From: Verrucomicrobiaceae bacterium
GTDB lineage: Bacteria > Verrucomicrobiota > Verrucomicrobiia > Verrucomicrobiales > Verrucomicrobiaceae
DNA length: 64,000 nucleotides
NCBI GenBank assembly: GCA_019694165.1
Contig: JAIBCL010000008.1
Coordinates: 186,001-250,000, forward strand
Reading direction: 5' to 3'
The position numbers and the translations under genes were made by a program. Within the stretch, counting starts at the first letter, position 1. Each line of letters begins with the position of its first letter. This document shows positions 9,774 to 18,799 of this stretch, one piece after another. The notes beneath the pieces are model-generated. The model saw only the letters and a program-made list of their open reading frames with translations. It searched no databases and was not told where the DNA came from.

Positions 9774-9802
9774 CGAAATCTGGGAAAACCCGTCAGGCAC
9801 AA

Positions 9803-12310
9803 TTACTGCACCGGCGGCAAGATCGGATTTGGCCCGGCCCCGGCAGTGTCTCCGGCGGTGCCGGCACCAACCGTTGGAGCAGGGAGCCTGATCTTGGCCC
9901 CGGATGGATCAATCAAGCTGGCGGTCACGAATATCATCAAGTTCCGCTTGTAGTGGTCTTCCGCCTTGGTCTGGAACAATCTCCCCAAGACCGGGATGTC
10001 ACCTAGCAGGGGCACCTTGTCCTGCACATTTTGCACATCCTCGCGAATCAGGCCTCCCATCACTACTGTGGCACCGTCAAACACGGTTACCGACGTCTTT
10101 AGTTTTCTAGATGAGAACACCGGCTGCTCGATCTTGTTCTCAGTAAGGACGACGGTTGTCGGATTGCCCAAGGCATCAGAAGCACCCGTCTGGATCGGGC
10201 TTCCGTAGTTGATGAAGCCTTCGAATTCGGTGACCTCCGGAGCAAGATTCAAATCAATGGTGTAACCATCGGCACCCAAGGTAGGTTCCACTTCCATCCG
10301 GACACCGACGGGGCGCATTTCGAATGCTGTTGGCGTAGTAGGTGTGACGGGGAAAGATCCCGTTCCGCCACCGGAGGTTCCAAGAACGGACGTAGTGTTC
10401 ACCCCGTTGCCAGTCGTTTGCGGAATCTGCGGCGGATCGAATTCGGTCGGATAGATGAATTCACGCACGACTTCCACGCTGGCCTGCTGGCCGCTCTTAG
10501 TGGTCACACTCGGAGCACTCATAAGATCGACCCCTTTCTTCTGGGCAAGCGCCCGGATCACCACCTGGAACTGGGGATCTGTGAACACACCCGAGAAAGC
10601 CAGGATACCCGGAGCAAGCGTCGAAGCGGGCTTCGTACCCGACAACAGCCCATCAATGGAATCAGACGTAATGGCAGCCGTTCCAGAACGGTTGCCAGCA
10701 GTGACGGGGAAGTTGCCTGTAGCGGACGTACCTGAACCGAAGGGAAAACCGCCTCCAGTTCCGTAGTCGTTTGAGGAGTTGCCAGACGTTCCACCCGAAG
10801 CGAACACCCGGTTGCTGCTGGGAATGTTAAAAGGACCAAGGAGCCAATCGAATCCGAGTTCATCCGTGTTCTTCTGCGAGACTTCCACGAACTTGGAAGT
10901 GATGTAGATCATTTTAGGCTTCTGGTCGACGATGGACTGAACGAAGGTTTCGACCTGATCCAAGTTCGGCTGGGTGTTCTTTACGATGAGTTGCGAACTC
11001 ACTTTGTTAAACACCGCCGAGGCACCTTCCGGGAACTGAATTCCTTGGTCTTTGAGAATCTCGAGGGCTGTCTTGCGAGTGAGCAGCTTTGACCCGGTGT
11101 CTGCGGCAGCACCTTTGCCCGCGGCAAATGGATCAGCCGGTGCGGCAGCGCCACCACCGCCCCCTCCACCACCATCACCTCCACCTCCCAGGCTGAGGAA
11201 ATCAGGTGGCACACGATAGATGCGGGTGAACTGCTCGCTCGTCGTCTCAGAAAGCGGCACCACGAGGACGGCAAATGGCTCGATCTTGAATTTCATCCCG
11301 GCCAGTTCGGTGATGTAGCGAAGCGCTTCCGCCATGGGCACGTCCTTGAGGTCGAGGGTGATCTGGGCGCTGACCGGGGTGTCGCCCGTTTTCATGATGA
11401 TGTTCACACCCTTACGCTCCGTGTTCCGCTCCGTAAGGTCGAGATCGCGGCTCTTCACGCGGAGGAATTCGATGGCCTCCTCGACTGTGGCACCGGTGAA
11501 CTGGACTGAAGGGAAAACGATTCGCTCCATTTTTTCCTTGATGTAGGCCGATGGCTGGGTCCCGACGCCGAGTTCAGCTTTGATGTCCAAGCCGGCAACA
11601 GGCACTTTGGTCTCCCACTCCTCGTCCACCTTGGCGATCATCTGCGCCCGCGTGTGGTCACGAGCGGAGTCATAATATGCGCTTCTGAGTTGCTCCACTT
11701 TCTCCATGCCACGGCGGGCCGAGGTATTGTATGGATCCTTGCGAAGCACATCTTGAAACTCTGCATTCGCCTTGTCGTAATCCCCCAGTTCTTTGTAACT
11801 GTTAGCTTTCTCCAGTCCGCGCTCCACTTCATGGACTTTGGTGACGTGCTCGGGCGTCAGCGCACGTGGCCAGCGGTCTGGATCGTCAAGCTGCTTGAGC
11901 AGCGTCTTGGCTCCTTTGTGTTCAGGATTGATAACAAGCGCGCCCTTGAGCAGTTCGTTCGCTTCGGGATAACGACCGTTCTTTGCACGGTCGTGGGCGA
12001 GGGCAACGCTGCAATCCGCATATTTCGCGTTGGCCACGTCACGCCACGGTTTGGTCATAGGGGCATTGGGCAGGGCTTCGATCGCCCCTTTGTACTCGCT
12101 CAACGCCGTTTCATAATCCTCCTCGGCATATGCCTTGTCACCCCGCTCAAGAGCCTGTCGCGCATCCTCTTGCCGTGCCATGCGGCGTGCAATCTCGCGT
12201 TCGGCAATGCTCGAAACTCCAGACGCCGCGAACGTAAGGGAACTACCTGCGGAGAGGGCGAGCGAAATGGAGACGACACGGTTGAGAACCAAGCGAGGGG
12301 ACAGGGTCAT
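9803..12310 (-). CDS. Amuc_1098-family type IV pilus secretin (PilQ-like)
   Basis: Outer-membrane secretin of a type IV pilus-like assembly. A signal peptide (to about residue 28) precedes a TPR-like region (about 45-220, e.g. RGDKAYAEEDYETALSEYKGAIEALP). Next come N-domains with VTVDLKD-type repeats, a glycine-rich linker (GGGGDGGGGGGGG) near residue 375, a further N-domain, and the secretin core. The core includes VMGGLIREDVQNVQDKVPLL and GDIPVLGRLF near residues 765-790, both diagnostic. At 835 residues it matches the long verrucomicrobial form rather than proteobacterial PilQ. It is the final gene of the five-gene locus and is followed by a terminator. Family identity is strong; the pore's substrate is unknown. 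Confidence 0.9.
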   Translation of the reverse strand: MTLSPRLVLNRVVSISLALSAGSSLTFAASGVSSIAEREIARRMARQEDARQALERGDKAYAEEDYETALSEYKGAIEALPNAPMTKPWRDVANAKYADCSVALAHDRAKNGRYPEANELLKGALVINPEHKGAKTLLKQLDDPDRWPRALTPEHVTKVHEVERGLEKANSYKELGDYDKANAEFQDVLRKDPYNTSARRGMEKVEQLRSAYYDSARDHTRAQMIAKVDEEWETKVPVAGLDIKAELGVGTQPSAYIKEKMERIVFPSVQFTGATVEEAIEFLRVKSRDLDLTERNTERKGVNIIMKTGDTPVSAQITLDLKDVPMAEALRYITELAGMKFKIEPFAVLVVPLSETTSEQFTRIYRVPPDFLSLGGGGDGGGGGGGGAAAPADPFAAGKGAAADTGSKLLTRKTALEILKDQGIQFPEGASAVFNKVSSQLIVKNTQPNLDQVETFVQSIVDQKPKMIYITSKFVEVSQKNTDELGFDWLLGPFNIPSSNRVFASGGTSGNSSNDYGTGGGFPFGSGTSATGNFPVTAGNRSGTAAITSDSIDGLLSGTKPASTLAPGILAFSGVFTDPQFQVVIRALAQKKGVDLMSAPSVTTKSGQQASVEVVREFIYPTEFDPPQIPQTTGNGVNTTSVLGTSGGGTGSFPVTPTTPTAFEMRPVGVRMEVEPTLGADGYTIDLNLAPEVTEFEGFINYGSPIQTGASDALGNPTTVVLTENKIEQPVFSSRKLKTSVTVFDGATVVMGGLIREDVQNVQDKVPLLGDIPVLGRLFQTKAEDHYKRNLMIFVTASLIDPSGAKIRLPAPTVGAGTAGDTAGAGPNPILPPVQ

Positions 12311-12408
12311 GGTGGTGAAAAGGGGAATTTTCGAGTGAGGATGAATAAATAGCCAGATTGCGCTGCTTTTGGCGAGAATATTTTACAGTGCAGGTGATTT
12401 TTTCAGCG

Positions 12409-13383
12409 TCATCGGCCTTTGATGACGAGCTTTTCTCCTCCGCTGCCGTCAGCCTTGAGTTCTACAATCACAGCCTGAGTTTCTTCCACATCGAGCAGTC
12501 TGAAGGTAGCGGCAACGCCCGGGACACGGAACTGATCGCCTTTTTTCACCTTGATGGTGACCACCTCCTTCTGCCAAAACTCGAACACAGCGTAGTAATC
12601 GGCGAGGTTTTTCTCCACTCCTCTCACGAGAATGATCTTTGTGTTTGTGGCACGGTCAGTGATGGTGAGTTCCGAGATGTCTTTCGGCACGGGCCCGGGC
12701 ATTTCTTTTTTCTCAAACCCCTCGGCAACGAAGCGCTCGTTAATCTGCCGGGTGACCGGGTCGGGGAAACCGAACGGCTTCGGCAGCGGTGGCTGGATGA
12801 AAGAGCTGGCCCGCCGTGGCGCGAGCAGAAGCACCTGGTAGGGGTCCTGACTGTTGTTGAGCTTGATGATGTAGTCGTCGGCCACGCGCTGTTTGAAATA
12901 CAGGTGATCCGTGAAGGGCGGGTGCTTGAGCGGGTCCATCGGGTCCGTGCCCTTGGTGAATTCCTCGACATTGGAATAGCCGTCCCCGTCGGGATCCAGC
13001 TCGCCGACGTTCGGTGAAAGGTAATTGGGAATGTGGTTCTTGATAAGAAACTCATTCGTCAGCGGCGGCCGCAACTGAGGCTGTGCCACATAAAGATCGA
13101 CGAGATTCTCCCCTTTGAGGATCACCATGATCGATTTGTTGAGGGGCACCGGCTTGTTGTTCTGCACGGGCGACACCCAATTGAAGACTTTTTTCAGCAG
13201 GTCGGAGGACGCCTGAACACTGGCGATTGGCACCGGGTCCATTTCATTTCTTGGCGCCACCTTTTTCTGCAGGAGCGTGTCATTGAAGCCCAGGGTCAGA
13301 TAGACCAGATAACCGCTCACCACCAAGGCAACCAGTGCCATGATCAGAAGCAGTGTCTTTTCAAAATTGCTTTTCTTTTGCAT
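12409..13383 (-). CDS. Amuc_1099-family pilus-system protein (PilP-like)
   Basis: Inner-membrane-anchored periplasmic protein of 324 residues. One N-terminal span (LLLIMALVALVVSGYLVYL) is followed by a periplasmic region. At about 140-160 lies a calcium-loop-like segment, LDPDGDGYSNVEEFTKGTDP, resembling thrombospondin type-3/EF-hand DxDxDG loops. The C-terminal 60 residues (VVTIKVKKGDQFRV to VIVELKADGSG) look like the small beta domain of PilP/GspC proteins. It lies between the Amuc_1100-like and secretin genes, the place pilP occupies in pilMNOPQ. The Amuc_1099 assignment rests on position and overall architecture; the PilP analogy is my inference. Confidence 0.75.
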   Translation of the reverse strand: MQKKSNFEKTLLLIMALVALVVSGYLVYLTLGFNDTLLQKKVAPRNEMDPVPIASVQASSDLLKKVFNWVSPVQNNKPVPLNKSIMVILKGENLVDLYVAQPQLRPPLTNEFLIKNHIPNYLSPNVGELDPDGDGYSNVEEFTKGTDPMDPLKHPPFTDHLYFKQRVADDYIIKLNNSQDPYQVLLLAPRRASSFIQPPLPKPFGFPDPVTRQINERFVAEGFEKKEMPGPVPKDISELTITDRATNTKIILVRGVEKNLADYYAVFEFWQKEVVTIKVKKGDQFRVPGVAATFRLLDVEETQAVIVELKADGSGGEKLVIKGR

Positions 13384-13416
13384 TGCGAGCGGCTGGCTGG
13401 ATTCGTTCAGTTCGCA

Positions 13417-14487
13417 CTACTTCTTGGGCTCGAGGAATCGCACAATGTCGATCTCCATGTAAACCTTGAGCTTCTCCTCGCCAAAAACGGCCAGGGCATC
13501 AACCGGGCCGGGCTTCACGGGTTCGATCACACGCGGCTTCTCAGGTGCGGGTGCAGGAGTCTCACCCGGCTTTGCCGTGCCACCCTCCGGAGCGGGAGGC
13601 GTCGCACCGGCCTCCCCGCCGCCGGTTGGCTCGGGTGGCGTAGGTGCAGGCGGCAGCTTTAGGCTGCCGCGCACGGGTCCTTCCTGCTTTTCGTTGTCGA
13701 TACGGAGCTGCCTCACGATGGTGAAATGGACCATCTTGGACGGACTGGCCAGGCTGTTCATCAATGTCTGGAGCGCCCCCTGATCGGTCGTCATCGTAAG
13801 CGTCACGGTACGGCGCTCCACCACCTTGGTGATCTCCTTCGGCGGAGCGGGTGCCTTTGCGGCCGCCTTGGCCCCCTTGGTCGTCCGCGTCTTCGACACC
13901 GCTTTCTTCACCTCTTTCGGAGGCTCCGGCTTCGGCGCTGGCGCATCACTCTCCACAGCCAGACTCGTGCGCTCGAAGGTGTCAATCGACGCTACTCCGC
14001 TCTCAATGAACATGTTTGTAATCGCATCCACTGCTCCAAGGTAGTCGCCGAGCTGGGTGGCCGCCTCACCAGACCGTGGCAGCGTCTTGTTGTACTTGTC
14101 GAACCCGAAGGCGAATTCCTTCGGCAGCTTGGTTTTGCCATCCGCCGCCTGACGCGTCTCGTTGATCCGTGTCTTGAGCCGGGCCTGAAACTCGGTGTCA
14201 GTCAACGGCTTCACCGGCTGCTGCAGCGCCAGCAGGACCGTGCCCAGCTTGCTGACGGCCGCCTCATATTCGGAGACCGCCTCCTCCCGGGCCAGCACAT
14301 GATCTTCGCTGGGATAGACCTTTGCTCCTTTCAGCGCCGCCACGCTGTTGCTCGCGGTCTGATACTGGTCGAGCGCCGCAGTGTAGCCGAAGTACGACAT
14401 CACCAGCCAGGCGCCAAGTCCAAGACCACCCGCCACCATCATGCCGATGATGGCCGCCAACGTTTTGTTTTCTCGCATCCAGTCCAT
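13417..14487 (-). CDS. Amuc_1100-family pilus-like protein (PilO-like)
   Basis: Homologue by position and layout of Akkermansia Amuc_1100, an outer-surface-associated protein known as a host TLR2 ligand. An MDWMRENK N-terminus leads into one membrane span (about 9-33). Then come a coiled-coil-prone region (YQTASNSVAALKG through YEAAVSKL) and a ferredoxin-like alpha/beta domain, which is split by a Lys/Ala/Pro-rich insert near residues 185-215. The tail is Pro-rich with a final strand KVYMEIDIVRFLEPKK. It has 356 residues, somewhat longer than Amuc_1100. The stop/start overlap with the PilM-like gene is one base (TAATG). By order it occupies the pilO slot; a structural comparison would be needed to confirm this. 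Confidence 0.8.
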   Translation of the reverse strand: MDWMRENKTLAAIIGMMVAGGLGLGAWLVMSYFGYTAALDQYQTASNSVAALKGAKVYPSEDHVLAREEAVSEYEAAVSKLGTVLLALQQPVKPLTDTEFQARLKTRINETRQAADGKTKLPKEFAFGFDKYNKTLPRSGEAATQLGDYLGAVDAITNMFIESGVASIDTFERTSLAVESDAPAPKPEPPKEVKKAVSKTRTTKGAKAAAKAPAPPKEITKVVERRTVTLTMTTDQGALQTLMNSLASPSKMVHFTIVRQLRIDNEKQEGPVRGSLKLPPAPTPPEPTGGGEAGATPPAPEGGTAKPGETPAPAPEKPRVIEPVKPGPVDALAVFGEEKLKVYMEIDIVRFLEPKK

Positions 14488-16280
14488 TATTTCTTCACTT
14501 CCGTTGGCTTGAACTCCATCGGCTGTTTGAGCGGCAGCCGCATGTCAAACTTGTAGGCGTAGCGGTCCTCCTCCACGCCGGTTTCCGCCTTCACGAACGT
14601 CTGCAGGTTCTCACCGATCTTGTCCGAGGCGAAAAATTCCGACTTGGCCAGCACCTTGGCCAGATCATAGACGACTTGCTGGCCGGCATCGTTCTTGCGG
14701 TAAAGCCCCTTGAGGCGCAACTCAAAAGCCGCAGGCTGTGCGGCCGCCTGAGTCTGCGGAGCCGTGCCGGGAGTAGCCGTAGCCGCAGCTGCGGCCTCTC
14801 CCTCGGGAATGCCTGATCCCTTGGCGAGTTCCGGGGTGGTAGACTTTCCACCCTTGAGCGGTTCGACGACGGTGAACCAGATGAGGTCGTTGGCAAACTT
14901 GCCGTTCAACTCGGAAAGCAGGCGCACCCAGAAGGAGCGGTCCTTGATGGCCGTCTCAAGCTGCGCCGCCTGACCCTTCAATTCATCGAGCTGGTTGTCC
15001 AAATCCCGCAAATCATCCGCATAGGCTTTGAGTTCTGTCTGTTCGGCCTCCGTGGCCGCGATGCGCTCCTGCACCTTGCGCTCGGCCGATTTGAAGTATG
15101 CGATCCCCGCACCCAGCGCACCGAAGAGGCAAAGCATTGCCATGACAAGGGCCGGTGCACGCTTCGCCGCATCCCGTTGGACGGCAACCGCATCAGGCAC
15201 GAGTTCGAGTTCGACCGGGCAACTCCCCGCCCCGCGCAGAGCCAGACCGACGAGTTCACCCAGCGCATGGGCATCAGCACCGGCGGCAGCGGCATCGACT
15301 CCGCGATCCACCTGCACTCCTCGCAGCGGATTGAACATTTCCACGGGCAGTTTCAGCTTTTCCTGGAAGAACTCCGTCACTCCCGGCAGGGCCGCTCCAC
15401 CACCAGCGAGGAAAACCCGCCTCGGCGGGCTGCCGCCCTGCTGGCTGCGGTAGTAGTTGATCGTACGCGTCACCTCGCCATGCAGACGGGTCATCGCATT
15501 GCGAATGACTTTGGAAAGCGCGGCCACCGCAGGATCGGAATGCTCCTCGACAGCGCCGCCGAATGCCACGAATCCGTGGTCGCGCTTCTGGCTCTCCGCG
15601 TCACCGAATCCCAGGCCGAACTCCTTGCCGATCGCCGTCGTCACCGTGGCGCCGCCGACGAGGATGTTGCGGGTGAAAAGCCGCTCGCCTTCGATGAACA
15701 CCAAGTTTGTCGAGCGCGCTCCGAGATCAACGATCACCGCCGCCTCATCCGCATCCGGGTAGCTGTAGCGGAAGGCGTTGAACAGCGCCATCGGCGCAAG
15801 ATCGACTCCCGCGCCCTTCATGCCGGCGGCTTCGACTTGGTCGTTCAATTCATTGAGCGAGTCGGCCTTCATCGCCACGAGCACCACTTCCGGCTCCACC
15901 GCATCTTTCTCGCCGACGAGTTCGAAGTCCCAGATCACTTCGTTGATCGGGAACGGCACGTTCTGCCGCGCTTCAAATTCGACGATCTGCTCCAGCTTGT
16001 CCCCTTGCACCGGCGGCAGTTTGACGAAACGCGTGAACACCGTGTGCCCGGCCACCGCGTACCAGACGCTCCCTTTGGAGAGCTTGAGCTTCCCGGCCAG
16101 TTCCTCGAGCGCCACCTTCAACTGGGGCAGCCGCGTGGCGTCCACCGAGGGATCGCCGGCCATCTCCGCGATCTGGTAGCGCTTCAGAATGAGATCGCCT
16201 CCCGCCGTGCGCGCGAAGACAGCCCCGCCCACGCGCTGCGAGCCGAGGTTGAGAACGATGATGTTTTTGGGATCTGCCAT
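14487..16280 (-). CDS. Amuc_1101-family PilM-like protein fused to a PilN-like part
   Basis: Residues 1-350 form an actin-like ATPase fold of the PilM type: IVLNLGSQRVGGAVF at 8-22, AVIVDLGARSTNLVFIEG at 181-198 and RRVFLAGGGAALPGV at 287-301. PilM lacks a membrane anchor, but here a clear span (375-397) follows. A coiled coil (about 398-450, alternating Glu/Gln/Leu) and a 150-residue periplasmic-type domain come next, like PilN. A single chain therefore seems to do the work of PilM plus PilN. An Ala/Thr/Gln-rich linker lies near 490-515. It is preceded 39 bases upstream by the Amuc_1102-like gene and overlaps the Amuc_1100-like gene by one base. Confidence 0.85.
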   Translation of the reverse strand: MADPKNIIVLNLGSQRVGGAVFARTAGGDLILKRYQIAEMAGDPSVDATRLPQLKVALEELAGKLKLSKGSVWYAVAGHTVFTRFVKLPPVQGDKLEQIVEFEARQNVPFPINEVIWDFELVGEKDAVEPEVVLVAMKADSLNELNDQVEAAGMKGAGVDLAPMALFNAFRYSYPDADEAAVIVDLGARSTNLVFIEGERLFTRNILVGGATVTTAIGKEFGLGFGDAESQKRDHGFVAFGGAVEEHSDPAVAALSKVIRNAMTRLHGEVTRTINYYRSQQGGSPPRRVFLAGGGAALPGVTEFFQEKLKLPVEMFNPLRGVQVDRGVDAAAAGADAHALGELVGLALRGAGSCPVELELVPDAVAVQRDAAKRAPALVMAMLCLFGALGAGIAYFKSAERKVQERIAATEAEQTELKAYADDLRDLDNQLDELKGQAAQLETAIKDRSFWVRLLSELNGKFANDLIWFTVVEPLKGGKSTTPELAKGSGIPEGEAAAAATATPGTAPQTQAAAQPAAFELRLKGLYRKNDAGQQVVYDLAKVLAKSEFFASDKIGENLQTFVKAETGVEEDRYAYKFDMRLPLKQPMEFKPTEVKK

Positions 16281-16319
16281 GCGCTGGTCTTTCGCGGAGT
16301 GATAATAGCGGCTGTCTGC

Positions 16320-16973
16320 TTACTTCTCCTTGGACTGGAGATCGTAGTCGGCCCAGAGCGGAGCAAAGGGCGTGCGGCTCTTCGGGATCACCGCGCCGTC
16401 CTGGAAGGCCCAGGTGTTCGAGTCCGGCTGGTTGTCCTTCCCGATCCACCAAGGTCTGCCTTTGTCGGAATGGAATGCCCCCTTGAGCATCTTGCCTCCG
16501 GCGTGAATCTCCAGACCCACGGCCTGCACATCCGCCTTGCCAACCAAATCCTTTTTGACCGCGCCCTTCAATGTTGCCGGAGTGACATAGGCCAGCGCAT
16601 GCACCGGCTCGCCCGGCTTCGCGTTGGGCACGTTCTCAAAGGTAAGCGTCCCCGTGAGCACAATGGGCTTGCCTTCCTTGGTCTTGCCGTTCACGGCCAC
16701 GAAGTACTTGAATTCCAGCGCCGGATACACGCCCTCTTTGCCGCCCAGTTCCGTGGCGATGTCCACATCGATCTCGGTGTCGATCTCCAGCCACTGCTTG
16801 GGCTTCCAGCGCTTCTCGGTCACGCCGCGCGGCGTGTAGTCCGGCGTGTACTGCTGGTCCACCTTCATGTTCTTCACTTTCACACGCACCTGGGTGTCGG
16901 GATCCTGCGCCTGCGCATTGAGCGCCCCAAGGGTGAACACGAGGCTCAGGACAAAAAGTAGTGTCGGTTTCAT
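16320..16973 (-). CDS. Amuc_1102-family pilus-like protein
   Basis: Secreted or periplasmic protein of 217 residues with a signal peptide (MKPTLLFVLSLVFTLGALNAQA). The mature part is beta-rich (VRVKVKNMKVDQQYTPDY; ALEFKYFVAVNGKTKEGKP) and has no enzymatic motif. It begins the five-gene pilus-like locus and lies 39 bases before the PilM-like gene. The assignment rests on its position at the head of the locus and its general layout, as in Akkermansia. Its job is unknown; a minor pilin-like or OM-associated role is possible. Confidence 0.72.
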   Translation of the reverse strand: MKPTLLFVLSLVFTLGALNAQAQDPDTQVRVKVKNMKVDQQYTPDYTPRGVTEKRWKPKQWLEIDTEIDVDIATELGGKEGVYPALEFKYFVAVNGKTKEGKPIVLTGTLTFENVPNAKPGEPVHALAYVTPATLKGAVKKDLVGKADVQAVGLEIHAGGKMLKGAFHSDKGRPWWIGKDNQPDSNTWAFQDGAVIPKSRTPFAPLWADYDLQSKEK

Positions 16974-17027
16974 GGCTGGATTGGCTTTGTGAGAATATCT
17001 CCTTTTAGCAGGACAGCGCGGCCTTCT

Positions 17028-17984
<957 letters not shown>

Positions 17985-18072
17985 TCGAGCCTTGAAAAAC
18001 GGCACCCGACTCTCCGGCGGAACACTTCGCTTGCAAGCGAAACGACGCCGCCACCCTCACATCCGCGTCAGA

Positions 18073-18639
18073 TCACGCCGCTCGGCCGAGATACGTTCCG
18101 TCCTCCGTCTTCACGCTGAGCTTGTCACCCGGGCCGATGAAAAGCGGCACCTGAACCCGGAGGCCCGTCTCCATGATCGCCTCTTTATAGACATTGTTCG
18201 CCGAATCACCTTTCACCCCCTCGGGGGACTCCGCCACGGTCATTACCACCGAGGCAGGCAGTTCGATGCCCGCCACCACGTCATCGGCCAGCAGGATCAT
18301 GTACTTCTGGCCCTCGATGAGATAGTCCTTCTCCTTCTTCACCATGTCCTCGCCAAGCAGCACGTCCTCGAACGTGGTCGGATGCATGAAGTGGTAGCCG
18401 TCCGTGTCCTTGTAGCTGTACTCATGCTGGTCGCGTGACAGGTTCACCGACTCAAGCGATTCGTTGGAGGTCATGCGCAGGTTCGTCACCTTGCCGGTCG
18501 TGATGCTGCGGATGGACATCTGAACGTACGATGCCATGCGCGGCGGCGTCTTGAGTTCAAAGTCGGAGACCACGCACACGTCATTGTTGTAGCGGACCGC
18601 ATGGCCTTTGCGGAGATTGATGACAGGGGTTGAAGGCAT
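18073..18639 (-). CDS. efp: Elongation factor P with atypical loop
   Basis: Three-domain translation factor of 188 residues that relieves ribosome stalling at proline runs. The N-terminal KOW-like domain (1-65), the OB domain with YHFMHPTTFEDVLL, and the C-terminal signature EGVKGDSANNVYKEAIMETG are complete. The tip of the beta3-beta4 loop, which in E. coli is K34 within PGKG, reads TPPRMAS here. An arginine sits at position 34, with proline and methionine replacing the flanking glycines. This suggests either an unmodified factor or a different modification from EpmA lysylation. No epmA/epmB or earP-like gene is in the window. Divergent from the FAD oxidoreductase gene. Confidence 0.9.
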   Translation of the reverse strand: MPSTPVINLRKGHAVRYNNDVCVVSDFELKTPPRMASYVQMSIRSITTGKVTNLRMTSNESLESVNLSRDQHEYSYKDTDGYHFMHPTTFEDVLLGEDMVKKEKDYLIEGQKYMILLADDVVAGIELPASVVMTVAESPEGVKGDSANNVYKEAIMETGLRVQVPLFIGPGDKLSVKTEDGTYLGRAA

Positions 18640-18799
18640 AGGGCGCGGTTCATAGGCGAGACTGGAGTGATTGCAAGGGATTCGTCGCCAGCCCGCCGCC
18701 TCATAAACATGTGGCTCCGATGCGGTGCGGCCTCGACCCGGACCACTCCATCACTCGCGCGGTTGTGTTCCGACCACAGGCATTCCATCGTCAAGGCAA

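Noticed and set aside
15177-16961. Very long open frame opposite the PilM-like and Amuc_1102-like genes
   Set aside because: High-GC shadow: wholly antisense to two well-supported genes, Arg/His-rich composition, no domain.
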